Shown here in pieces: positions 7,409 to 19,494 of a DNA stretch of 43,950 nt. The first letter of the stretch is position 1. The number at the start of each line of letters is the position of its first letter. Under the pieces are notes generated by a model. The model was not told the DNA's origin. It made no database searches and saw nothing but the letters and a program-made list of their open reading frames with translations. Position numbers and translations under genes: made by a program. Source of the DNA: Armatimonadota bacterium (GTDB taxonomy: Bacteria > Armatimonadota > JAAZEB01); assembly GCA_012512265.1 (NCBI GenBank), contig JAAZEM010000105.1, forward strand, positions 1-43,950. The letters run 5' to 3'.

Positions 7409-10400
7409 CTACCGCCCCGTAACCACTTCCACGAGCCGGACGCGCTTCGCGGGCACGGCGAGCACCAGTCGGCCCCCAGCCGTTACCGGCACCGCCTCTC
7501 CCGAGAGCGCATCCCTCGCCCGCGTGGGTGCGCCCTTTTCCAAGAGGGCCGGCGCCAGGGAGACGGTCACCCCCGAGGCATCCTCAGCCGTCCAGTTGGC
7601 AAGTAGAAGAAGGAGCTTGCCCGGGCGCTGGTAGGCGCTCAGCTTCACCCCCGGGTGCGCGCACTCCAGACCGGCATCCTTCTTCCAGTAGGGGATGAAG
7701 CGCGTGTCTGCTTCCCCAATGCCGAACTCCATCAGCGCCCGGCGGTAGCTCGTCACGGTCTCCGTCTCCGAGAAGATCGGCCAGATCATGGCGTCGTGAG
7801 GCACCACGGCGGCCATCAGGCGGTGCGCCAGCTCCGGGTCCTTCATCCAGTTGGCGTTCATCTTGAACTGAGGTAAGACGACCACTGGAATGCCCCACGC
7901 CTCGGTGGCAAAGCTGGCGCGCCACTCCTCCGGCGTGGTATTCTCGCAGTAATCCGGATTCTTGGCCACGTCGTGATACCGCTCCTCGGCCAGCAAGAGG
8001 CAATCGCCATAGGTGGGCAGGGGTGGCACGCGCCCACCGCTCATATGCATGGTGATCCAGAAGGGCTGGCCGGTCGCCGCGAACACCTCACGCAGGCGGC
8101 GGTAGGTTTCGTGGCGCGCGCGCAAGGGATAGGTGGGCCGGCGCTTTCCGTCGCGGCCCACATAGCCGCAGCCGTGGGCGGCGTTCATGCAGCCGTAGGT
8201 CCAGGTGTCATCCAGGTAGATCCCGTTGCTCCCATACTCGCGCGCCAGGTGGGCCACATACCAGACAAACCAATCGCCGAAGGGGCCGTTGTGGCAGACA
8301 GAGGCGTTCGACACAGGACCGTAAGAGACGGCGCGCGCGCCCGGCAGCGAGCGGAGCTCCGCCTCGCGCATCCACAGATCGCCGAAGCTCTCCGGAAGGT
8401 AAGTCGTGTCGGTGTAAGGCGTGCAGAAGAGGCCATGCGCCTTCGCCCGCGAGATCATCTCGCGAAGCTCCTCGGGATCCTTGGGAAGCGTGCTGGTAAA
8501 GTAGTCGTGGTACGCATAGAGATAGCACACCTTCCCGCTCGGGCTTTTCCCTTCTACTTCAGGGCGCGGGTAGGGGTTTTTCCGCAGGTGGAGGAAGAAC
8601 TGGGTGATCTCCGCGGAGGAAACCCACTGGTTCGCCCGCCAATCGGGCGCCAGGGGGCGGACCGGTGTGGCCTGGAGTCCAAACTCGATGGTAAACGGCT
8701 CTGTGACCTCGCGCGGCTGGCGGATCACGTTCATGCAGAGGAGCGCCGTACCACCGCGGCGCTCTACGGTTAGCGCCTCTTCGCCATCGGTATCCCAGTG
8801 CTCGTCGCTTTCGGCATACCAGCCCAGGCCGCGCTCTTCCGTACCGATCCAGATGGAGGGAAGAAACTCGCGGCGCCACACCACGCCCTCGCCGGCCGGC
8901 AGCGCGTCATAGCCAAGACGCTTATTGTCCACGCGCCCCATAGCGATGTAGGCCAGGTACCTCGCCTCGGCTTCCCGAATCGGAATCTCCACGCGCAGCC
9001 GCTCCAGGCGGACCGGTTTCTTGGGCTGGAAGCGAAGCGTCGTCCACAGGGTACCATCGTAACGGGCCACCACGGCGGTTTCTACCCCGATCCCGTCTCC
9101 ATCCAGACCACCGGTGAGGCGCGCCTGCACCTCGGTCGCCCTCTCCAAGGCGACGCGCTTCGGGGCGAGCGCGCCCGCACCCTCGGCGACCACGCGCACC
9201 GCGCCGGTGAGCAAGGGGTGCCCGTCGGAGTGGATCTGGGAGGGCAGACCCGAGCCTTCCAGGAGGTACTCGCGGCCATACGGAGCAATGCGGGCCGGCT
9301 GCGCGCCCTGCGCCGGCGTCACCTTCAGCGGCGTGAAGGGCGGCAGCAACGTGTCCTTCTTTGCGATGCGCGCGGCGCTCTCCCAGGTCTCCTCCGTCTC
9401 CTTGCGCAGGGCAAGCGTCTCGACAGCCTGCGGCTTCCCGCCAGAGAAGAGCGTCAGCCGGGCCTGGTAGCGCCCCCGAGGAAGCGGCTTCATGTCGAGC
9501 TCGAGGAGCGTCGTCGTCTCCTTGAGCGGCAGGGTCTGTTCGGCCACGCGCTGGCCATCCCCCGAAAGGAGCTCGAGCCGGGCCGACTCCGCGGCTTCGC
9601 CCAGGGCATCGCGGTAGACGTGGGCGAGCACGCGCTGCCCCAGGATCGCGTGCGCCAGCGCCACCCCAGGCACGTCGCGCGGACTCTCTGCATCCGGCAA
9701 CTCCGCCGGCTGCCCCGCCAGACGGGCCACCTCGTGCGCATCGAGCATCCGGTCGAAGATCATCGCCTCGTCCAGGAGCGTGCGCCCCCCGTTCGCCTGC
9801 CACACGCCGCCAAAGCGGATCGTGGGCTTCAGGAGCTTCCGGGGCATTGAGATGCCCAGCGCCGACTTAACCAGGCGGCCATCGACATAGAGGTGCATCC
9901 CTTCCCGGTGAGACCAAGCGCAGGCGACGTGGTGCCACTCGCCCGGCCTCCAATCGGCCACCGGCTGATAGCAATAGAGCTTGCCGCGCGGCCCATCGCC
10001 CGGATCGAGGAAGAAGGTGAGCCCCCAGGACGCGCTGGTGTACTTGTAGAGGCTGAAGAGTCCCCCCTCTTCCGGCCAGGCGTTGAAGAAGACGTGGTTT
10101 CGCCGGTCATCGCCCGACCAGTTCACCGGCTGCACCCAGAGCGCGATCGTGCCCCGCTCCAACGAGAAGTTGCCCTCGGTTGGATAGGAGAGGCCGGCGC
10201 TCCCCTCCAGGTCACCCACGAGGACCGCCTGCCCGGCGCGTCCGGGAACAATGCGAGGCTTTCCCTCCACCTGGGCGGTCTTCCCGCCGCGCCCCTCGAT
10301 GGCATCAAACCCGTCATCAAAGGAGGCATAGAAGACACGGCCTGGCGGCACCGGCGCCTCGGCGGCGCCCACTCCATCGGGGCACCCCATCCATCCGAGA

Positions 10401-10480
10401 AGCACCAGTGTGAACGTGGCGCAGGCAACAGGTCGAATTCTTCTACTCAGGCTCTTCACAAGAGGGAAAGCGTCACGCAT
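7409..10480 (-). CDS. Large exported LamG-domain protein with DUF6067/GH-like domain
   Basis: 1023 residues. An N-terminal hydrophobic segment (about 20-38, ending GWMGC) is a signal peptide. A concanavalin-like LamG/laminin domain follows (about 45-260: 'ASFDDGFDA', 'GTIALWVQP', 'WHHVACAWSHREGMHLYVDG'). The middle is a beta-sandwich region, and the C-terminal half (about 560-930: 'GWYAESDEHW', 'CYLYAYHDYF', 'GIYLDDTW') resembles the DUF6067/GH123-like barrel common in environmental polysaccharide degraders. 'YLDDTW' is the kind of strand-end Asp pair that could be catalytic, but this is a guess. ATG at 10480 has GGAG six bases away; the upstream ATG at 10492 lacks one. It is the only gene in its unit, convergent with the Gly-rich gene. 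Confidence 0.75.
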   Translation of the reverse strand: MRDAFPLVKSLSRRIRPVACATFTLVLLGWMGCPDGVGAAEAPVPPGRVFYASFDDGFDAIEGRGGKTAQVEGKPRIVPGRAGQAVLVGDLEGSAGLSYPTEGNFSLERGTIALWVQPVNWSGDDRRNHVFFNAWPEEGGLFSLYKYTSASWGLTFFLDPGDGPRGKLYCYQPVADWRPGEWHHVACAWSHREGMHLYVDGRLVKSALGISMPRKLLKPTIRFGGVWQANGGRTLLDEAMIFDRMLDAHEVARLAGQPAELPDAESPRDVPGVALAHAILGQRVLAHVYRDALGEAAESARLELLSGDGQRVAEQTLPLKETTTLLELDMKPLPRGRYQARLTLFSGGKPQAVETLALRKETEETWESAARIAKKDTLLPPFTPLKVTPAQGAQPARIAPYGREYLLEGSGLPSQIHSDGHPLLTGAVRVVAEGAGALAPKRVALERATEVQARLTGGLDGDGIGVETAVVARYDGTLWTTLRFQPKKPVRLERLRVEIPIREAEARYLAYIAMGRVDNKRLGYDALPAGEGVVWRREFLPSIWIGTEERGLGWYAESDEHWDTDGEEALTVERRGGTALLCMNVIRQPREVTEPFTIEFGLQATPVRPLAPDWRANQWVSSAEITQFFLHLRKNPYPRPEVEGKSPSGKVCYLYAYHDYFTSTLPKDPEELREMISRAKAHGLFCTPYTDTTYLPESFGDLWMREAELRSLPGARAVSYGPVSNASVCHNGPFGDWFVWYVAHLAREYGSNGIYLDDTWTYGCMNAAHGCGYVGRDGKRRPTYPLRARHETYRRLREVFAATGQPFWITMHMSGGRVPPLPTYGDCLLLAEERYHDVAKNPDYCENTTPEEWRASFATEAWGIPVVVLPQFKMNANWMKDPELAHRLMAAVVPHDAMIWPIFSETETVTSYRRALMEFGIGEADTRFIPYWKKDAGLECAHPGVKLSAYQRPGKLLLLLANWTAEDASGVTVSLAPALLEKGAPTRARDALSGEAVPVTAGGRLVLAVPAKRVRLVEVVTGR

Positions 10481-10756
10481 CAGATACTCCATTCAGCCAC
10501 GCGGGAGGCGCGCGGGTGCTCACAGATTCGACATCGGGCGTCCCATCCCCTACCCCTGCGGGGCCGGGCCGGCGGCGACACCGCGGATGAACGCGCGGAC
10601 GGCCCTCCGGGCAACGCCGGGCAAAGAGGAGATGGTCGCCGGACCGAGGAACGATTCAGGCGTGCCGCTGCCGGCCCAAGTGCCGCCGCGCGAGCGACGA
10701 GACAGCGCACCCGTGCCAGGCTCGTGTCCAGGCACGGCACGCAGGAAAGGACACGC

Positions 10757-11956
10757 GTGCGAACCACAGAAGCCCCTTCGGTGGATCACTTGAAGCGCCG
10801 GCGCCATCCCGCCATGCTCGATCTGGGGACGCTGGGGCTGCCCCTGCTGATGGATGCCGGGGTCGCCTTCGGCTTCGTGGGCTTCCCCCTGGCGGCAATC
10901 CGCCTGGGGGCCACCCCGCTCCACCTCGGGGTGCTGGGCTGTGCCTCTCCCGCCTGCTTTGTCCTCTCCTGCCTGCTGTTCGGGGGACTCTCCGACCGCT
11001 GGGGCCGGCGCCCGGCCACGATCGTCGGCGCGCTTGCCTACGCGCTCGCCTTCCTCGGGGCCTACCATGCCCACTCACTCACCGCGCTGATCGCGGCGGC
11101 AGGGGCCATCGGCACGGCAGGCGGCCTCTACTGGCCCTCCCTGGAAGCGACTATAGCGGATGCCTACGGCCACGGCCCGCTCGGCCGCGGGCTTCTTCTC
11201 TTCAACGTGGGCTGGACCAGCGGCATGATGATGGGAGCGATGGCAAGCGGCCGTCTGGCCGACGCGGGTTCCCAGCTCCCCTTCGCGGCAGGGGGCGTAG
11301 TCGCACTCGCGGCGCTTCCCCTCCTGTTTTTCTGGCCTCCGCGCCAGGCACCCTCGCCCATCCAGGAAGCCATCCCGGAAGAGGGGAAGGTGGCGCCTCA
11401 CGTCGTCGATCACTACCTGACGCTGGCGCGGATTGCCAACTTCAGCGCCTTCTTCGCCGTGGTGAGTCTCCGGGCGCTCTTCCCCAAGCTCGCAACCGAC
11501 CTCGGTTTCAGCGGCGGGAGCATCGGCATGTTGATCGCCATCACCTCGCTCGCGCAGGCGGTCGCCTTTATCCCGTTTGCCTTCTGGCGCCGCTGGCAGT
11601 ACCAGCTGGGCCCCTTCCTGGTGGCCGAGGCGATGATGGTCATGGCGCTCCTCGGGATCGCGCGCGTCTCCTCCGCGATCGCCTTCGGGCTCCTTTTCGC
11701 TGTGGTGGGCGCGGCGTGCGCGCTCACCTACACCGCAAGCCTCTTCTACAGCCTGAACCGCCCCGCTGACCGTGGCAAGATGGGCGCCCTGCACGAGGCG
11801 ATCCTCGGGAGCGGATCAGTTCTGGGGCCGATCCTCGGCGGCACGCTGGCGCAACACGCCGGACTCCGCTCTCCCTATCTCCTGGCAGCCTGCGTCACCC
11901 TGCTCGTCATGGCGCTCCAGCTGATCCTGCGAAAAGCACGCGCCCCTCGGCCATAG
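10757..11956 (+). CDS. Major facilitator superfamily transporter
   Basis: 399 residues, about 12 hydrophobic helices. The loop GGLSDRWGRRPATIVG (about 75-90) is MFS motif A (GxLaDrxGrkxxl) between helices 2 and 3, and GSGSVLGPILGGTLA (about 354-368) resembles the motif-C glycine-rich helix of the second half. It probably exports a drug or metabolite or takes up a small solute by proton coupling; substrate cannot be told. The GTG at 10757 is preferred because AGGAAAGG lies seven bases before it and it gives a short basic N-terminus before helix 1; an ATG exists 19 codons later. The next gene starts 58 bases downstream, so the two may be cotranscribed. Confidence 0.85.
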   Translation: MRTTEAPSVDHLKRRRHPAMLDLGTLGLPLLMDAGVAFGFVGFPLAAIRLGATPLHLGVLGCASPACFVLSCLLFGGLSDRWGRRPATIVGALAYALAFLGAYHAHSLTALIAAAGAIGTAGGLYWPSLEATIADAYGHGPLGRGLLLFNVGWTSGMMMGAMASGRLADAGSQLPFAAGGVVALAALPLLFFWPPRQAPSPIQEAIPEEGKVAPHVVDHYLTLARIANFSAFFAVVSLRALFPKLATDLGFSGGSIGMLIAITSLAQAVAFIPFAFWRRWQYQLGPFLVAEAMMVMALLGIARVSSAIAFGLLFAVVGAACALTYTASLFYSLNRPADRGKMGALHEAILGSGSVLGPILGGTLAQHAGLRSPYLLAACVTLLVMALQLILRKARAPRP

Positions 11957-12014
11957 CCTCTGAAGCCCGTTTCACCCGGCGCCGCCCGGGGAAGATGGAA
12001 CGCGGAGGTGGAGA

Positions 12015-12818
12015 ATGGCGGAGCTGCTACCCGGAATACATGCCATTGATGGAGTCGCCATCGACCTGGCTGGCGCCGAGCTGCGTGTCCATCCCCTGCT
12101 GCTGGTCGAGGATGGGGCGTTGACGCTGATCGATGCCGGGCCCGTGGGGAGCGAGCGCCCGATTCGGGCCTATATCGAGGCGCTCGGCTTCTCGGTGAGC
12201 GACGTCGAGAGGATCATCGTAACGCACCACCACAGCGACCATACGGGAGGCCTCTCTCGTCTGGCGCAGGAGAGCGGCGCGGTGGTGGCCGCGCACTATG
12301 CGGAAGTCTCGATCCTGGAGCGGCGCGTGCCAGAGCCGGCGCGGCCCGTCACGCCAGAGGGCCTGCGCGCCCTGGGGATCGATATCGACGACGCCCAGTA
12401 CCAGTTGATGCGCCAGTGGATGGCCAGCTTCACCCCGCCGGCAGTGAAGGTGATCGAGGAGCTCCAAGGCGGCGACATGCTGCCGATCCTCGGCGGGCTG
12501 CAGGTGCTCCACGATACCGGGCACAGCCCAGGGCATATCGCGCTCTTCGCGCCACAGCGCTCGGTGCTCTTCGCCGCCGACCTCTTCTACTACAACGGTC
12601 GCGAGATCCATATCCCGCTGCCGGTCTTCACCCAGGATGCCGGGCATGCCATCGAGACGATGCGCTCCATCGTGGAGACCCTCTCCTTTGATGTGGCGAT
12701 CCCCTATCATGGGGTGCCCTTGATGGGAGAAGCTTCCGAGAAGCTGCGCCATGCCCTTTCTGGCGTGAAGAGCTCAGTCGGCCACACCCTGCCGGGCCAG
12801 GTGCTGGCCCCGGGTTAG
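12015..12818 (+). CDS. MBL-fold metallo-hydrolase
   Basis: 267 residues without a signal peptide. The zinc motif THHHSDHTGG (about 71-80) is the HxHxDH signature, with later ligands in DTGHSPGHIALF (about 172-183, His), FAADLF (about 191-196, Asp) and PYHGVP (about 232-237, His). This set is complete for the glyoxalase II/lactonase-like branch, which hydrolyses thioesters, lactones or similar. The long insertion before DTGHSPGH is common in the group. GGAGGTGGAG precedes the ATG. It lies downstream of the MFS gene and convergent with the methyltransferase gene. Exact substrate is unknown. Confidence 0.88.
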   Translation: MAELLPGIHAIDGVAIDLAGAELRVHPLLLVEDGALTLIDAGPVGSERPIRAYIEALGFSVSDVERIIVTHHHSDHTGGLSRLAQESGAVVAAHYAEVSILERRVPEPARPVTPEGLRALGIDIDDAQYQLMRQWMASFTPPAVKVIEELQGGDMLPILGGLQVLHDTGHSPGHIALFAPQRSVLFAADLFYYNGREIHIPLPVFTQDAGHAIETMRSIVETLSFDVAIPYHGVPLMGEASEKLRHALSGVKSSVGHTLPGQVLAPG

Positions 12819-12862
12819 TCAACAGGTTCGCGCGGGTATAGAACCCCGCCGGGGATGCCGGT

Positions 12863-13558
12863 TCAGTCCGGGCGGGCGGCCACCGCGAAAAGCCCGATGT
12901 TGCCCCAGAAGTAGCGGCGCTCCTCCAGCACGCGGGCGTCGTGGGCGCGCAGCCATGCCGCAAAGCCGCCGCCCGCCATCAGATGCCGGTAGCCCGTGTA
13001 GTGCGGCGGATGGATTCGCCCCGCCTGCCGCTCGACGAAGCGGAGGAGCGCCCCACCCAGCCAAGCAGCGCCACCTCCGCGCTCGGGACGGGTAAACTCC
13101 ACCACGACCACCACCCCGCCCGGCCGTAAGACGCGGTGCGCTTCCCGCCACGCCAGCTCGCGCTGCTCCGCGTCTAGCTCGTGCAAGACCAGACTAAAGA
13201 TAACCGCGTTGAACTCACGCCCAAACGGGATGCGCTCGGCGCTGCCGGCGAGGACGCAGAACCGCGGTGGCACCCCCGCGCGGCGCTCGGCCATAGAGAG
13301 CATCGTCCGCGAGGGGTCCATGCAGACGGTTGTGATCCCGGCATCGGCCAGGAGCCGCGAGAGTGCGCCCGTGCCACAGCCGACGTCGAGTGCCGCGCGG
13401 GTGCCCCGCGTGGCGAGCAGGCGCACCAGCTCGCGCCGGACTCCCCGCAGGTACCACTCCAGCACCCAATCGAGCAACGGCAGCAGAGCGGCCACGGGCT
13501 GATACTCATCCACCGACCGCCTCTCCTCTTGCGCCAATCCCCTTTCCTCTCCATCCAT
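12863..13558 (-). CDS. Class I SAM-dependent methyltransferase
   Basis: 231 residues (242 if the upstream ATG at 13591 is used). Motif I ALDVGCGTGALSRLL (about 55-69) binds S-adenosylmethionine, followed by 'TTVCMDPSRTML' (acidic ribose-binding residue) and 'FNAVIFSLVLHELD' (motif post-I/II), then 'HRVLRPGGVVVVVEFTRP', typical of the UbiE/Methyltransf_11 group of small-molecule methylases. Start is uncertain: neither ATG has a strong ribosome binding site, though a G-rich stretch precedes 13558. It is convergent with the MBL gene; no partner enzyme reveals the substrate. Confidence 0.85.
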   Translation of the reverse strand: MDGEERGLAQEERRSVDEYQPVAALLPLLDWVLEWYLRGVRRELVRLLATRGTRAALDVGCGTGALSRLLADAGITTVCMDPSRTMLSMAERRAGVPPRFCVLAGSAERIPFGREFNAVIFSLVLHELDAEQRELAWREAHRVLRPGGVVVVVEFTRPERGGGAAWLGGALLRFVERQAGRIHPPHYTGYRHLMAGGGFAAWLRAHDARVLEERRYFWGNIGLFAVAARPD

Positions 13559-13863
13559 CGGCCCCCCACCCTGGCTCCTGCGGAGACGCATTCCGCATGC
13601 CGGACCTCATTGGCGAGGCGGAAGCCGCACCCGTGGTATTCGGCTCCCCCCAGCGGTTCCCTTCAGAATCGCCCCTTTGTCAGCGAATCCGTGGTCCCGC
13701 GCGGTGTTATCGCTCCTCCGAGGGTTAGGCGCTGGCTCTACGGGCAATAAGGAAAAAAGGGGGAGTCTTGATCTGGGAGGCCACCACCGTGCTCTCCCAC
13801 ACGCGGCGCCCCCATCACTGGGCCGTTCCCCGCCCGCGCGGCCCACTGGCACCAGGAGGAGAG

Positions 13864-15795
13864 ATGGCCACTTACTCAGCCCTGTTCTCGCCGGGCCGCA
13901 TCGGCTCGCGCGAGGCGAAGAATCGGTTGGTCATGGCGCCGATGGTGCGCAACTACGCGGATCGCGAAGGCCGGGTCACCCCGAGGTTCCTCGCGCACAT
14001 GGAGCGGATCGCCCGCGGCGGCGTGGGCACGATGATCCTGGAGGCGTCTTACGTCACTCCCGAAGGGAAAGGCTTTGCCAATCAGCTTGGCATTCACTCC
14101 GATGACCTGATCCCCGGATTGGCGGAGCTAGCGCAGCTCGCACATGCCCAGGGGGCGCTGATCGGTCCCCAGCTGTTTCATGCCGGACGGCAGACCTCCG
14201 CCGCGGTGACCGGGACGCAGCCGGTTGCCCCCTCAGCGGTGACCTGCGCCACCGTCGGCGAGGAGCCGCGCGCGCTCAGCGTGGAGGAGATCCAGACGAT
14301 CGTGGACGCCTTCGGGCAGGCGGCGCGCCGGGCCAAGGAGGCCGGCTTCGACTTCGTCGAGCTCCACGGCGCCCACGGCTACCTGCTGATGCAGTTTCTC
14401 TCGCCGCTCACCAACACGCGCGACGATGCCTACGGCGGCTCCCGCGAGAAGCGGATGCGCTTCCTGGAGGAGGTGGTGCGGGCCACGCGCGACGCCGTCG
14501 GTGCCGGCTTCCCGATCATCGTGCGCCTTTCGGGGGATGAGTTGCTGCCGAACGGCCTGAAGATGGAGGACACCATCGCCATTGCCCGGCGCCTGGAAGA
14601 GTTGGGAGTCGACGCGCTGCACATCTCTGCAGGGGGCTACGACTCGTATAACACCGGCCTGATGATTCAGCCGATGGCGATCCCCGATGGCCCACTGATT
14701 CCCTATGCGCAAGGCGTGAAGCAGGCGGTCGGCATTCCGGTGATCGCTGTGGGAAAGCTGCGCTCTCCCGAACTGGGCGACCAGCTCATTCGCGACGGCA
14801 AGGCCGACTTTGTAGCTATCGGGCGCTCGCTTCTTGCCGACCCGGAGTGGCCAAACAAGGCGCGCGAGGGCCGGCTCAAGGAGATCACTCCCTGCATCGC
14901 CTGCAACCAGGGATGCATCTCGCGCCTCTTTCTCCAGCGGGACGTCTGGTGCACCGTCAATCCGGTCACCGCGCGCGAGCTCGAGTTTTCCAAACCGGCG
15001 CCCGCCACGAAAAAGCGCGTTCTGATCGCCGGCGGCGGCCCGGCCGGCATGGAGGCCGCGAAAGTCGCGACAGAGCGCGGGCATTCGGTCGTGCTGTTCG
15101 AAGAGGATGATCACGTGGGAGGCCAGCTCATCGCCGCCACCGCGGCGCCCTTCCGGCCAGGGTGGGCCGAGCTGGACAACTACCTCATCGATGAGATGGT
15201 CCGCCTGGGCATCGATGTCCGTTTGAACACGAAGGTGACGCCCGACGTCGTGCGCCAGGAGAAACCGGACGCGGTGATCCTCGCCACCGGCTCCTCCGCC
15301 GTCACACCGGACTTCCCCGGGGTACAGCTCGCGAATGTCGTCATTGCCCGCGACCTGTTGGAGGGAAAAGCCACGGCGAAGGGCCGCGTGGTCGTGGCTG
15401 GCGGCGGTTGCGCCGGGGCGCAAACGGCCGAATACCTGGCCGAGCGCGGGCACCCCGTGGTCATCGTCGAGATGCTCGACGAGATCGCCGTCGATGCGCC
15501 GCGCGCCGACCGGGAGCTGCTGCTCGAGCGCCTGCGAAAGCGCGGCGTCGAGTTCCGGGTGAGGACGAAAATCACCGAGATGAAAGCCGGATCGGTGACC
15601 GTCGAGGATCCGCAGGGCACGCACGAATGGCCGGCAGACACCGTGGTGATCTGCCTGGGCTCGCGCGCCAACGATGAGCTGGTCCGCGAGCTCCAGGGCG
15701 TCATCGGCCACGTGATCAGCGCGGGCGACGCCGTCAAGCCGCGCCAGGTGACAGAAGCGATCGCGGAGGGAGCCCTCGCCGCGCTCTCGCTCTAA
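13864..15795 (+). CDS. NADH:flavin oxidoreductase / 2,4-dienoyl-CoA reductase-like flavoprotein
   Basis: 643 residues, the size of FadH-type enzymes. Residues 1-335 are the FMN TIM barrel of the old yellow enzyme family (NRLVMAPM about 20-27; VELHGAHGYLLMQFLSP about 165-181 with the substrate His pair H168/H171). The 4Fe-4S cysteines are C344, C347, C351 and C363 (CIACNQGC ... CTVNP). From about 385 a dinucleotide domain begins (VLIAGGGPAGMEAAK, FAD) with a second glycine loop VVVAGGGCAGAQTAEYL (NAD(P)H). Electrons therefore pass from NAD(P)H through FAD and the cluster to FMN, reducing an alpha,beta-unsaturated substrate in the cytoplasm. ATG with AGGAGG five bases away. Substrate could be an enoyl-CoA, bile-acid-like or plant phenolic compound. 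Confidence 0.92.
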   Translation: MATYSALFSPGRIGSREAKNRLVMAPMVRNYADREGRVTPRFLAHMERIARGGVGTMILEASYVTPEGKGFANQLGIHSDDLIPGLAELAQLAHAQGALIGPQLFHAGRQTSAAVTGTQPVAPSAVTCATVGEEPRALSVEEIQTIVDAFGQAARRAKEAGFDFVELHGAHGYLLMQFLSPLTNTRDDAYGGSREKRMRFLEEVVRATRDAVGAGFPIIVRLSGDELLPNGLKMEDTIAIARRLEELGVDALHISAGGYDSYNTGLMIQPMAIPDGPLIPYAQGVKQAVGIPVIAVGKLRSPELGDQLIRDGKADFVAIGRSLLADPEWPNKAREGRLKEITPCIACNQGCISRLFLQRDVWCTVNPVTARELEFSKPAPATKKRVLIAGGGPAGMEAAKVATERGHSVVLFEEDDHVGGQLIAATAAPFRPGWAELDNYLIDEMVRLGIDVRLNTKVTPDVVRQEKPDAVILATGSSAVTPDFPGVQLANVVIARDLLEGKATAKGRVVVAGGGCAGAQTAEYLAERGHPVVIVEMLDEIAVDAPRADRELLLERLRKRGVEFRVRTKITEMKAGSVTVEDPQGTHEWPADTVVICLGSRANDELVRELQGVIGHVISAGDAVKPRQVTEAIAEGALAALSL

Positions 15796-16001
15796 TCGGG
15801 CAGGCGGGGTCGTTACCGGCCCCGCCCTCCGCGCCAGCCCTATGGAAGGGGAGCGACCGCGCGACGGTCGCGGGTGACGCCCAGGCGAAAACCAGCCAAG
15901 AAACGCGCGGCGGTAGATCACCGCGCTGCGTGTAAGCGAAACCCTGGCGGGCTGGGCCAGCCTGCACGCGCTGGCAACCAGTGCTGGCGAAGCCTGGGAG
16001 G

Positions 16002-16055
16002 GGGAGCCCCGAAGGGCCTTTGCTCAGAAGCAGCGCGGAGCTTCGAGCTCCGCGC
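16002..16055 (+). repeat. Dispersed palindromic repeat, copy A
   Basis: The 15796-16159 spacer (about 360 bases) holds no gene; I see only this element. It has a GGGGGAGCCC block followed by CTTTGC and a perfect 10-bp palindrome, GCGCGGAGCT at 16033-16042 and AGCTCCGCGC at 16046-16055 with a 3-base loop. The same arrangement occurs inverted at 26504-26561, and the palindrome alone at 26628-26650, so this is a REP-like family. Confidence 0.8.
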
Positions 16056-16159
16056 CCGCATGCCGGGCTGCCGGCCCATCCCCATCCGCGCCTGTCCCTT
16101 CATACGCGAATGGGCCAGCCGAGCTGCCACGGTCGGTGCCATAAGCCGGGCATAGACAA

Positions 16160-16193
16160 GCGGGCGCGCCTTCCTATCGGAGGGCACGCCCGC
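16160..16193 (-). terminator. Terminator of the rRNA operon
   Basis: On the minus strand, directly after the 23S 3' end, GCGGGCG pairs with CGCCCGC and continues inward with one mismatch to a 4-base loop (14 pairs in all), then TTGTCTAT follows. No 5S gene lies between 23S and this hairpin. Confidence 0.75.
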
Positions 16194-16204
16194 GATGACT
16201 CCAA

Positions 16205-19419
<3,215 letters not shown>

Positions 19420-19494
19420 TTGGTTGTCAAGGTGCCAGCCACCCTGGCTCCCCAAATAGAGGCGTGTCGCCGGGCCCTCCAGGCCCGAGTGTGT
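19420..19494 (-). other. 16S-23S spacer with processing stem and leader-type motif
   Basis: The spacer is only about 75 bases and has no tRNA gene. It holds the 3' half of the 16S processing stem (CCGGCGACAC at 19464-19473 and CCTCTATT at 19455-19462, minus strand), which is complementary to the leader at 21336-21355. It also carries CACCTTGACAACC, a motif repeated upstream of 16S and resembling the TTGA-rich antitermination/processing element found in both places in many rRNA operons. Confidence 0.75.

Noticed and set aside
15796..16204. 5S rRNA downstream of 23S
   Set aside because: No CCGAACTCGGAAG-like core or 5S fold was found on the minus strand; a terminator follows 23S directly.
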